A stretch of DNA of 50,758 nucleotides, from contig CADCUR010000275.1 of the NCBI GenBank assembly GCA_902805935.1, positions 1-50,758 of the forward strand, written 5' to 3'. Positions within the stretch are counted from its first letter, which is position 1; every line of letters begins with the position of its first letter. Positions 40,648-48,396 of this stretch are shown piece after piece. Under the pieces are notes generated by a model. It saw only the letters and a list, made by a program, of their open reading frames with translations, had not been told where the DNA came from and did not search any database. Position numbers and translations under genes: made by a program. The DNA is from an uncultured Pyrinomonadaceae bacterium. GTDB taxonomy: Bacteria; Acidobacteriota; Blastocatellia; Pyrinomonadales; Pyrinomonadaceae.

Positions 40648-43254
40648 TTACATTCCAGGCGTAGCATCGCCCGCCAAAATTAAATGTGCCGTTGTCGCAT
40701 CGCTGATCAGCACGCCGTCACTGATTAAAACGCCGTCACTGATTAAAACGCCGTCGCCGATTACCATGCCGTCGGAGATTAACACGCCATCTGAAATTAA
40801 CACGCCGTCGCTTACCAAAACGCCGTCGGAGATTAGCACGCCGTCGCTGATTAAAACACCGAAGGCTATGAAAACTTCGCCGTCGCCCATTTCCGCGCCA
40901 TTGCTGATTAACGCTTTTGGAGCGAGCGTCAAAGCAGAATGGCTGGCGAAATTAGCGTTCAGAACGTATTGATGAGCAGAATCGTGCGAAACGCCTTTTT
41001 CAAACCACAAAGCATTGCGGTAAACGTTGTGGAAAGTGCTGGCGAGCGTTTGTCCTTTTAAATAAGCGTGGTCTGCCAGAATGCCTTGCGCCCAAGTGAA
41101 GCTCGAGCCGCTAAAAGTCGAGTTGACTGCCGGAAAGTTCGCGCCCGCCGCTAGCAAATTCATTCCCGAAGTTGCCGAGTTATTAAAATTAACGTCGCTT
41201 CGATAAGTTCGGGCGAGACGAACCGCGCCGTCGAGATTCAATTGTCCGGCGCCTTGTTCAAACATATTGGAGCCGCTCAAAGGCTGCGCGGTGTATTGGA
41301 GAATCATTTTGATCATCGAAGGCGTCAGTTTCGGATTAACCTCGTAAAGCAAAGCCGCCGCGCCCGCCACCGCCGGAGCCGCCGCCGATGTGCCGGACAT
41401 ATACATCATCGCGTTGGTTGGGTCGTTCGTATCGAGCGCCGGGGTGGATAAATTCGGATTCTCGGTCGCCAGCAAACAATCGAATTTCGATTTCGCCGAA
41501 ATGATCTTATTGCCGGGCGCAACCAAGTCGGGTTTGATAATGTTATCGTGAATTCGCTGACCGTTCGGGCGAGTGTAAAATGAGCGCGTTGGACCATGCG
41601 AACTAAAGGTCGCCAGTAAATCGTCATCACGGTTGTCTGTCCCGAGCGTATTCGAGGCGCCGACGGTCAAAACCGTCGGGTCGTTGCCCGGCGAGTGAAT
41701 ATGCCCGTATAGTTTTTCTCCATTATCGTAGTTTTTGCCTTCGTTGCCGGCGGCGGCGACCACTAAAATCCCGAGCGCGGAAAGCTGCCGAACTTTGACG
41801 CAAACCGGATCGTTCGTGTAAGTGTCAATCGCCGGACCGCCGAGACTTAAATTCACGACTTTGATGTTGTAGGCGGCGCGGTTAGCGATAATCCAATCAA
41901 GCGCGTTTAAAAGCCAAGCGGTTCTGCCCAAACCGTTGTCTGCCAAAACTTTCAAATTAACAATATCGGCTTTCGACGCAATGCCTTTATAGGCGCGAGA
42001 ATCTCTTTGCGCGTTGCCCGCGGCAATCGCGGCGACGTGGGTTCCGTGTCCGAAGTTATCGTCGGCAGTCGCGTCGGTCGTGAAATTCTTGCTGTAAACG
42101 ACACGGCTTCCGTTCGATGAGTCGGTAAAAGCCCGATGATTTGTTGTAATGCCCGAATCGAGAACGGCGATGCCGATTCCTTTGCCGTCGAGCGTGTAGG
42201 ACCAACGACCGTTAAATGCCGGTTGCGCGCGCATCGCTGCTGCGCCGGTTGTGTTTTCCAGATGACCGGATGTTCTCATTTCGCGGTCGGGCGACATATA
42301 GTTGATGATGCCGCTGCTCGCTAAAGTCTGCACCGCGCTCAAAGGCAAATTGACAATTATCGTGTCGCTGTCGCCGACGCGGTTTTTGAAACGAATTTGG
42401 TTTTGCGCCATTATTTCGCGCAAAATTTGGCTGTCCGCGTCTTTCGATTGAATAATTACGTCAACGCGTTTTTCGCCGCTCAAATCGTTCGCCATCATTT
42501 CGCGCAAATCCGGCGAAACCGTATCGCCGCGATAGCCGAGCGGATTTTCAACTGAATTCTTCTGTTCAACTTCTTCTGCATACGAGTTAGCGTCGCCGAT
42601 TGTAATCGGTTGGAAAACCGCCGCGAGTTCAACTGAGTTTTCGATTCTTTCGTTAAATGCGGCTTGCGAGCTGCCGCCGATGATACGCGCTTTTCCCTTT
42701 AGAAGAAGTTCGGTGAGGGCGTTGTTGATTTGCACCGAGCCGACAAAATTTGTTAACTCGTCAATGTATAAGATGACATCATTTTTTGAACCGGCGAGTT
42801 CTGCGAAAATGTCAGCAACAATCTTCGATGTTTCCGCTTTATCTTTTGGGTTAGAGAACAGCGAATCGAGTTCGAGCTGCAAAACGCGCTTATCTTTTAA
42901 CTGAGCCGGAACGTCGCCGGACGCGATGCGCACGGCGAGCGATTCGACGACGAGCGTTTGATTTTCACCATCTTCGTCCAAGATAACCGGCTGCCGAACG
43001 CTGCCGCTCGCTAACGCTTCGACGAGTCGAGCAACTTCGCGCTCGTAACGGGCGTTTCCGCCGAATCTGCCCGCGCGGGCGAGTTCGGTTAAATCGGTCG
43101 CGTATTGTCTGAGCGCAGGCTTTTTCACCGAATCTTTACTAGCGCTGAGCGTGAATGCCTGAATCGTCGAAACGTTCGAGAACACGAAAGAAGCGAGTAA
43201 GACGAAAGTCAAAACTTTTGTCGCAAAATTAAATTGTTTTTTGAAGAACATCAT
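40648..43254 (-). CDS. Secreted S8 subtilisin-like protease with ClpB-like and hexapeptide-repeat parts
   Basis: 868 residues. A signal peptide covers about 1-33. Residues about 50-222 read like the D1 AAA+ domain of ClpB/ClpC with a ruined Walker A (details in findings). An I9-like propeptide (about 262-325) is followed by the S8 domain, with catalytic D366 (AVLDSGI), H403 (FGHGTHVA), oxyanion N504 (AAAGNEG) and S623 (SGTSAAAP). The C-terminus (about 730-868) has nine GVLISD-type hexapeptides. It is expected outside the cytoplasm, degrading proteins. A perfect sigma-54 promoter lies 68 bp upstream. The combination of parts is unusual. The protease call is secure, the N-terminal origin is by eye. 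Confidence 0.93.
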   Translation of the reverse strand: MMFFKKQFNFATKVLTFVLLASFVFSNVSTIQAFTLSASKDSVKKPALRQYATDLTELARAGRFGGNARYEREVARLVEALASGSVRQPVILDEDGENQTLVVESLAVRIASGDVPAQLKDKRVLQLELDSLFSNPKDKAETSKIVADIFAELAGSKNDVILYIDELTNFVGSVQINNALTELLLKGKARIIGGSSQAAFNERIENSVELAAVFQPITIGDANSYAEEVEQKNSVENPLGYRGDTVSPDLREMMANDLSGEKRVDVIIQSKDADSQILREIMAQNQIRFKNRVGDSDTIIVNLPLSAVQTLASSGIINYMSPDREMRTSGHLENTTGAAAMRAQPAFNGRWSYTLDGKGIGIAVLDSGITTNHRAFTDSSNGSRVVYSKNFTTDATADDNFGHGTHVAAIAAGNAQRDSRAYKGIASKADIVNLKVLADNGLGRTAWLLNALDWIIANRAAYNIKVVNLSLGGPAIDTYTNDPVCVKVRQLSALGILVVAAAGNEGKNYDNGEKLYGHIHSPGNDPTVLTVGASNTLGTDNRDDDLLATFSSHGPTRSFYTRPNGQRIHDNIIKPDLVAPGNKIISAKSKFDCLLATENPNLSTPALDTNDPTNAMMYMSGTSAAAPAVAGAAALLYEVNPKLTPSMIKMILQYTAQPLSGSNMFEQGAGQLNLDGAVRLARTYRSDVNFNNSATSGMNLLAAGANFPAVNSTFSGSSFTWAQGILADHAYLKGQTLASTFHNVYRNALWFEKGVSHDSAHQYVLNANFASHSALTLAPKALISNGAEMGDGEVFIAFGVLISDGVLISDGVLVSDGVLISDGVLISDGMVIGDGVLISDGVLISDGVLISDATTAHLILAGDATPGM
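40699..40860 (-). repeat. 18-bp tandem repeat encoding GVLISD hexapeptides
   Basis: Nine 18-bp units near the 3' end of the subtilase gene: eight GVLISD or GVLVSD and one GMVIGD. Unit length is a multiple of three, so copy-number change would keep the frame. Period six with a small hydrophobic pattern fits a beta-helix or beta-roll spacer. Confidence 0.95.
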
Positions 43255-43321
43255 TATTTTTATGGCTGTTTATCAGCGGAAAAATTTGGCTTATAATACA
43301 CAACTTGCCGCAAGGGTTTTG

Positions 43322-43336
43322 GCAACGATTGTGCCG
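43322..43336 (-). promoter_or_regulatory. Sigma-54 promoter for the S8 protease gene
   Basis: Minus strand CGGCACAATCGTTGC: GG and GC exactly 10 nt apart with GGCAC and TTGC intact. It is 68 bp before the protease start codon. I did not find the ACGATATAGT upstream core near it. Confidence 0.85.
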
Positions 43337-43437
43337 GAAGACTAAGTGAAGCAATATTAAGGTTTAATTCGTTTTTAAGAATAGCGGCGACGGTTTTTTC
43401 AATCAAATTGAATGAATGATTCGGGCAGATTGAACGA

Positions 43438-43467
43438 AAAAAGGAAAGTCCGAAGACTTTCCTTTTT
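43438..43467 (-). terminator. Terminator after mdh
   Basis: A perfect 13-bp stem (43438-43450 with 43455-43467). On the minus strand the loop is TTCG closed by C-G, the very stable UUCG tetraloop, followed by a T-run. It lies 27 bp after the mdh stop. Confidence 0.92.
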
Positions 43468-43493
43468 AATTGAAAGATTTTGTTATAGGAAAA

Positions 43494-44438
<945 letters not shown>

Positions 44439-44593
44439 TTAGTTTTGATAGTAAATTTGAAATCTAAAATTAAAGGTTTTATTTTATGACGGTTGCGATT
44501 GGACGGCAAACAAAGGAGTCGTAAAAAGTTACAGGAACAAATCTGAACGTCTGATTCCGGCAGATGCGCCATTGGAAAATCTATTCCTAAAAC

Positions 44594-44637
44594 AAAAAGA
44601 GCCTTACGCGCTCTCCCCTTCGCGTAAGGCTCTTTTT
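44594..44637. terminator. Bidirectional terminator
   Basis: A perfect 17-bp stem (44594-44610 with 44621-44637), loop of 10 nt, A-run before and T-run after. It ends the minus-strand glycine-zipper gene transcript (stop at 44696) ahead of mdh. A second GC-rich hairpin (GGTCGC/GCGACC) follows at about 44640-44668. Confidence 0.9.
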
Positions 44638-44695
44638 CTGGTCGCACGGGCTTGCGCGCGGGCGACCAAACTTAATACTGTCAACTATAAAATGT

Positions 44696-45313
44696 TCAGA
44701 AATCCTGCACCGGCAGATTGACGTTTCTCGTCAACTTTATTTCAAATTTTTCATCGGCTTTTATTTTTACGTCTTTGCCCTTTTTCAAAAAAGCAAAGCC
44801 CGTTCCTGCGCCAGCGCCGACTCCGGCTCCAATCAACGCTCCGTTTTCAATTCCTGAAACCGCGCCGACGATTCCGCCGAGCGCCGTTCCGCCGATAACC
44901 GTTAAAACATCTGCGGTCGGCGAAGATTCGATTTTCAACTCATTGACTAAAACGCCTTCGATGTCTCGCTTGACGCCGTTCGCCAGTCTGAGTGTTTGAA
45001 AGGAAACTTCAAGAGTTCCGCTTCGTCCGCCGTAGGATGCACGCCTGACTTTCGTGACGCGTCCTTCGATTGTTGTTCCAATTGGCAGCAAAACCGTTTC
45101 CTGAACCAGAAGCGGCGCAGCAAGCGTCGTCGTAAAAGTATCATTCACGCTGGCGACACGGGAATTGATTTCGTTATCCATCTGAACGCGAATCGTGGTT
45201 CCCGCCCGAAGTTGATAAATGTTCGAATCGGGTTGAGCATTCACGGAAATAAAACTTGCAAAGAGCGTAAAAATAAACGCAAAGATTTCGGTTTTCATAA
45301 ACCGTAAGTTCAT
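44696..45313 (-). CDS. Secreted protein with beta-barrel-like domain and glycine zipper
   Basis: 205 residues. GGAGGT lies 5 nt before the ATG at 45313, supporting that start over the Met five residues later. A signal peptide ends near SVNAQ. The mature part has IYQLRAGTTIRVQMDNEINS then LLPIGTTIEGRVTKVRRAS, a beta-rich module that resembles conjugation/TrbI-like or envelope beta domains. It continues with a glycine zipper (about 145-175: GTALGGIVGAVSGIENGALI, GAGVGAGAG) and a basic tail. Probably an envelope protein. It has a perfect sigma-54 promoter and a dyad operator upstream, like the glycine-zipper pair near 10 kb. Confidence 0.85.
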   Translation of the reverse strand: MNLRFMKTEIFAFIFTLFASFISVNAQPDSNIYQLRAGTTIRVQMDNEINSRVASVNDTFTTTLAAPLLVQETVLLPIGTTIEGRVTKVRRASYGGRSGTLEVSFQTLRLANGVKRDIEGVLVNELKIESSPTADVLTVIGGTALGGIVGAVSGIENGALIGAGVGAGAGTGFAFLKKGKDVKIKADEKFEIKLTRNVNLPVQDF

Positions 45314-45368
45314 AGCCGACCTCCATCTTCGCGGATTTTATCAAACTACGACATCCGCGAAGCATAAA

Positions 45369-45383
45369 GCAATGGTTGTGCCA
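45369..45383 (-). promoter_or_regulatory. Sigma-54 promoter for glycine-zipper gene
   Basis: Minus strand TGGCACAACCATTGC: perfect -24/-12 spacing and consensus, 56 bp before the ATG. Confidence 0.9.
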
Positions 45384-45472
45384 TTGTCGAAAATTAAATT
45401 AAAAGTTAATAAAACACGGATTTTCTAGCATTCTAAGCGGAAGGCTTGATATTTGTCTATCTCCGGACGGTA

Positions 45473-45503
45473 ACAATATCGTTGAGCCGTTGCACGATAT
45501 AGT
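45473..45503 (-). promoter_or_regulatory. Dyad operator sharing the ACGATATAGT core
   Basis: ACAATATCGT (45473-45482) and ACGATATAGT (45494-45503) are an inverted repeat matching at 9 of 10 positions, with centres 21 bp apart, i.e. two helical turns. It lies about 90-120 bp upstream of the sigma-54 -24 box. The right half is identical to the core of the element at 10558-10599, suggesting the same activator. Confidence 0.6.
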
Positions 45504-45514
45504 TTAGAAAGGGG

Positions 45515-45595
45515 AAAAATGAAAAAGGTTAAAAGTGGAAAAGTCGGTTGATGATGTTCACACTTACTTTTCCACTTTTTCATTTTTTCATTTTA
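45515..45595. repeat. Heptamer-built imperfect hairpin
   Basis: AAAAATG/GAAAAAG/GTGGAAA-type heptamers on one side and their complements on the other form a long, AT-rich imperfect stem. It overlaps the stop of the next minus-strand gene and could terminate it. Confidence 0.65.
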
Positions 45596-46187
45596 AAATA
45601 GGATGTCCGCCGCCCTGACTGTGATCGGCAGTTTTTTTGTAGAGTTGGCGGTCATTGTGATAGAGAACGAGGTGTTCGCCTTCGTAGCGCACGATTTCGG
45701 AAACGCGCTGGAAGTCTTTGGTGTGTTCGGCGAAAACGAACGCGCACGGATTGTAAGCTAAAACCATTCCCGCCGCGTAAACAAAACCGCCCTGGTCATA
45801 GACGCTTCCCGCATACTGCGCCGAGCCGACGGCAATATCGGGCGAGTAATTCTTGTCGCTGTTCGTCGTCCGATCGGCTCTGGCGATAAAAATCGTGTAA
45901 TCGGGATAACTCAAACGATTCCGATAATTATTCTTTTGCGCAACGGCAAATAAATCGGCGAGTCCCTTATCAATCGCGTTTAGCATACTTGCATTTGGCT
46001 GATTGACGGCAAAAACGCGCGCACCTTTCGGCGTTTGCCCCGCAAATGAAAAATTATCTTTTGTAATTCTGACCGCTTGATTTATCAAATCGCGGTCGGC
46101 GCGGCTTTGCGCGTCGGCAGTTTGATAAAACATAAAGCCGACGGCGAACATCGAAACAATTCGCAATAAAGTTTTTAATTCTTTCAT
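45588..46187 (-). CDS. Secreted protein of unknown function
   Basis: 199 residues from the ATG at 46187. An upstream ATG (46241) lies before the sigma-54 promoter and so would not be transcribed from it. Signal peptide about 1-26 (FMFYQTADA). The mature part has no recognised domain. It shows RDLINQAVRITKDNF, GLADLFAVAQKNNYRNRLSY, YPDYTIFIARADRT, GGFVYAAGMVLAYNPCAFVF and a C-terminal HSQGGGHPILK. It has one Cys only. The RpoN promoter groups it with the other envelope genes in the window. Function unknown. Confidence 0.78.
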   Translation of the reverse strand: MKELKTLLRIVSMFAVGFMFYQTADAQSRADRDLINQAVRITKDNFSFAGQTPKGARVFAVNQPNASMLNAIDKGLADLFAVAQKNNYRNRLSYPDYTIFIARADRTTNSDKNYSPDIAVGSAQYAGSVYDQGGFVYAAGMVLAYNPCAFVFAEHTKDFQRVSEIVRYEGEHLVLYHNDRQLYKKTADHSQGGGHPILK

Positions 46188-46221
46188 AATTAACCCCGTC
46201 AAAAAATCATAAATTTGAGGG

Positions 46222-46236
46222 GCAAACGTTATGCCA
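46222..46236 (-). promoter_or_regulatory. Sigma-54 promoter for 45588-46187 gene
   Basis: Minus strand TGGCATAACGTTTGC: GG and GC 10 nt apart, TGGCA at -24 and TTGC at -12. The start site would be near 46210, about 23 nt before the ATG at 46187. Confidence 0.75.
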
Positions 46237-46255
46237 GCCATCTCGACGCAAAAAT

Positions 46256-46284
46256 AAAAAGCCCTGATTCATTCAGAGCTTTTT
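46256..46284 (-). terminator. Terminator after tRNA-Leu
   Basis: On the minus strand AAAAAGCTCTGA and TCAGGGCTTTTT form a 12-bp stem (one G-U pair) around 5 nt, ending in a T-run. It lies 12 bp after the encoded CCA of tRNA-Leu. Confidence 0.85.
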
Positions 46285-46296
46285 GTAAATTGCAAG

Positions 46297-46661
46297 TGGT
46301 GCTTAGGGCGGGAATCGAACCCGCACGTCCACAAGGGACACAGGATTTTCTTACCAACTACGACTTTCGCCGCCCTGCTCGATTTGCGATTTGGATTTTG
46401 GGATTTTATTTCAATCACAAATCTAAAATCGCAAATTCTTGAGGTTTGTGGTCTGGACGATGCCTTTGTCTTTTACTAGAAAAGCAGTCAGACAGGAGCC
46501 GTCTCGTCTCTACACTTTTTCAAAGCAGTTTGCTTTGAACTTAGCTCGGCGTTGTCATTTCAAAGATTTCGCCGAATTTGACTCCATCCACACAAGAGTT
46601 TCCAACCTGTGCGCTCAAATTTATTTAAGTCCTGTGCGTCTACCTATTCCGCCACCCAAGC
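46297..46661 (-). tRNA. tRNA-Leu(UAA) interrupted by a group I intron
   Basis: Two exons on the minus strand form an 88-nt class II tRNA. Exon 1 is 46661-46627: acceptor strand GCTTGGG, D-arm GCGGAATAGGTAGACGC, then anticodon stem CAGGA with CTT. Exon 2 is 46349-46297: AAAA, stem TCCTG, variable arm GTCC/GGAC, T-arm GCGGG-TTCGATT-CCCGC, acceptor CCTAAGC, discriminator A and encoded CCA. Joined, the anticodon loop is CUUAAAA, anticodon UAA, reading UUA/UUG. Acceptor pairing is complete with one G-U pair. The intron lies between anticodon positions 34 and 35, as in cyanobacteria and plastids. Boundaries could slide by up to three A residues. Confidence 0.9.
46350..46626 (-). ncRNA. Group I intron (IC3-like) in tRNA-Leu(UAA)
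   Basis: 277 nt. It begins AAATAAATTTGAGC after the exon U and ends in G, as group I introns do. Core elements in order on the minus strand: P (AATTCGGCGAAATC, 46578-46565), Q (AACGCCGAGCTAA, 46553-46541), R (GTGTAGAGACGAGACGGC, 46515-46498) and S (GGCATCGTCCAGACC, 46464-46450). CGGCG of P pairs with CGCCG of Q; GACGA of R pairs with TCGTC of S (P7, the guanosine site). GAG of the internal guide pairs with the exon CUU, with the required G-U at the splice site. No homing endonuclease gene. It should self-splice. An outer loop near the 3' end carries heptamer repeats (46381-46436). Confidence 0.88.
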
Positions 46662-46797
46662 ACGAGAAAAAGATTAGCACGAGAGGGTTTCAAATTCAAA
46701 GAAGCCGGTCGGAATAACTCAGGAAAAATGCGTGATGACAAATTTGAAAATTACTGCGATACTAACAGCGTAAAATCAAAATTTGCGGGGAAAACCG

Positions 46798-47283
46798 ATG
46801 GAACAGTTGGCGTGGATTCTGTGGATTGTTTTGGGCGTGGCTTTAATAATCGCCGAAATTTTCACATTCGGATTCGTGTTGTTTTGTTTCGGCGTCGGCG
46901 CGCTCGCGGCGGCGCTCGTCGGCGGGCTGGGTTTCGGATACGCCTTGCAGTTTCTGGCTTTCGCCGTCGTTTCAATCGTTTTAACCGTGATGTCGCGCAC
47001 AATCTTTGCCAGGTATTTTTCACCCGATGATGAGAATTCGGTGAAGATGGGAATGGACGCGCTGCCCGGACAAATCGGCACGGTTTCGATTGGAAGCCGC
47101 GGCGCGCTAAACGAAGGCGCGGTTAAAGTTTACGGCTCGACGTGGACGGCTTTTCCCGTTGATAGCGGAATGCCGCTGCTTGAAGGTGAGAAAGTCGAAG
47201 TTGTCCGTGTGCAAGGCTCTTCGATTTACGTGCAGAAAATCGAAGATTTTAAAACGCTTCCCGAATGGCGTGAAGAAAGATAA
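46798..47283 (+). CDS. NfeD-family membrane protein
   Basis: 161 residues from the ATG at 46798; GGGG lies about 8 nt upstream. Two to three membrane helices fill residues 5-72 (WILWIVLGVALIIAEIF, ALQFLAFAVVSIVLTVM). The C-terminal 70 residues form an OB-fold (GQIGTVSIGSRGALNEGAVK, TWTAFPVDSGMPLLEGEKVE), typical of short NfeD (YbbK-like) proteins that work with stomatin/SPFH membrane proteins. No stomatin gene is adjacent here. Single gene. Confidence 0.87.
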   Translation: MEQLAWILWIVLGVALIIAEIFTFGFVLFCFGVGALAAALVGGLGFGYALQFLAFAVVSIVLTVMSRTIFARYFSPDDENSVKMGMDALPGQIGTVSIGSRGALNEGAVKVYGSTWTAFPVDSGMPLLEGEKVEVVRVQGSSIYVQKIEDFKTLPEWREER

Positions 47284-47371
47284 AAAGGCAAAAGGCAAAA
47301 GTATGAAAGCCGTCTCTCTAAATTTGAGTGTTCAGCGATGACGGCTGTCAGTTTTTCCCTTTTGCCTTTTT
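47282..47371. terminator. Nested hairpin after nfeD, heptamer type
   Basis: Outer 14-bp arms (47282-47295 with 47358-47371) of AAAAAGGCAAAAGG type and an inner AGCCGTC/GACGGCT stem (47308-47314 with 47340-47346). It lies between convergent nfeD and the PP2C gene and likely terminates both. Confidence 0.7.
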
Positions 47372-47375
47372 ATCT

Positions 47376-48317
47376 TTAGAAAATCTCTGCCGTGTCGGTT
47401 TCCTCTGCCGTGTCGTGAATATTTCCTAAATTTAATAACTCCAGTTTAATCTTTTCTTCGTTCGGCTCAGGTAAGGCATCTCCAGTGAGTTTGACTAAAA
47501 TTAAAGTGATGTTGTCTTCGCCGCCGCGTTCGTTGGCTTCTTTGACGAGCTCCGCCGCGGCGATTTGTAATTGAGAGAAATTCTCGCAGATAATTCGCTG
47601 CATATCCGAGCCGCCGACTTTGTTCGATAAACCGTCGCTGCACAAAAGCAAAACGTCGTTGCGCTGCGGATAAAGCCGCGCCGACACCGGATAAATTTCG
47701 TTCTGCGCGCCGAGCGCCTGCAAAATCACGTTTTTGAGCGTGTGCGTTTCGGCTTCTTCCGGCTGGATTTGCCCGGCGTCTATCAATTGCTGAACGAGCG
47801 ATTGGTCTTTTGTTACCTGATAAATTTGCCCGCTGCGCACAAGATACGCGCGGCTGTCGCCGACCTGTATTAAATCAACCGCCTCGGGCGTGATGCCGAT
47901 GCCGGTAAAAGTCGCGCCCATTCCCTGAAACTGCGGATCGGTGCGTCCTTGATGATGAATCAGATGATTGGCGTAAACTGTCGCGCCGTAGAGCTTTGAA
48001 ATCAAGGAATGATTGGCGTTTTCAGCGGGGATAGTGATGTCCGTATCTTCCTCGTCAATAAATCTTTGACTGACGGTTTCGACCGCCATTTTGCTGGCGA
48101 CTTCGCCCGCCAGCGCGCCGCCCATTCCGTCGGAAACGGCAAGGACGATTCCGTTTTCGTCAATCTCAAACTTTTGCGATTCGATGACGAATTCGTCGGC
48201 TTCCTGCGAACTCATCCAGGTTTTCGCCTCGGAGATATTCAGCAAAAGATAATTGTCCTCGTTGCCTTTCCGAACGCGCCCGATATGCGATGTAGCGTGT
48301 GTTTCAACAGTTAACAT
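47376..48317 (-). CDS. PP2C-family serine/threonine phosphatase
   Basis: 313 residues. All PP2C (PPM) motifs are visible: SHIGRVRKGNEDNYLL, VSDGMGGALAGEVAS, GATFTGIGI, LIQVGDSRAYLVR, LLCSDGLSNKV and GGEDNITLILV. The Asp residues bind two metal ions. Cytosolic; removes phosphate from Ser/Thr, typically countering Hanks-type kinases or anti-sigma systems. No kinase gene is adjacent. It follows the cystathionine gamma-synthase gene on the same strand after 79 bp that include an inverted repeat. An acidic C-terminal tail (NIHDTAEETDTAEIF) is extra. Confidence 0.93.
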   Translation of the reverse strand: MLTVETHATSHIGRVRKGNEDNYLLLNISEAKTWMSSQEADEFVIESQKFEIDENGIVLAVSDGMGGALAGEVASKMAVETVSQRFIDEEDTDITIPAENANHSLISKLYGATVYANHLIHHQGRTDPQFQGMGATFTGIGITPEAVDLIQVGDSRAYLVRSGQIYQVTKDQSLVQQLIDAGQIQPEEAETHTLKNVILQALGAQNEIYPVSARLYPQRNDVLLLCSDGLSNKVGGSDMQRIICENFSQLQIAAAELVKEANERGGEDNITLILVKLTGDALPEPNEEKIKLELLNLGNIHDTAEETDTAEIF

Positions 48318-48325
48318 AATTAAAA

Positions 48326-48393
48326 AAGTCTGGGGAGTTTAGAGAGTCTGGAGAGTTAACTAGATTTTCGACTCTCCAGACTCCCCAGACTCT
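48326..48393. repeat. Inverted repeat of AGTCTGG/GGAGAGT units
   Basis: Arms at 48326-48356 and 48369-48393 of short AGTCTGGGGAG-type units, matching over about 24 bp with an insertion. It lies between the cystathionine gamma-synthase and PP2C genes; no strong T-run on either strand. Confidence 0.65.
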
Positions 48394-48396
48394 TGA

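Noticed and set aside
40699-40860. CRISPR-like array
   Set aside because: The 18-bp units have no spacers and encode a hexapeptide repeat in frame.
46215-46717. Two small plus-strand reading frames over the tRNA-Leu region
   Set aside because: They lie over the tRNA exons and intron core, whose structure explains the conservation.
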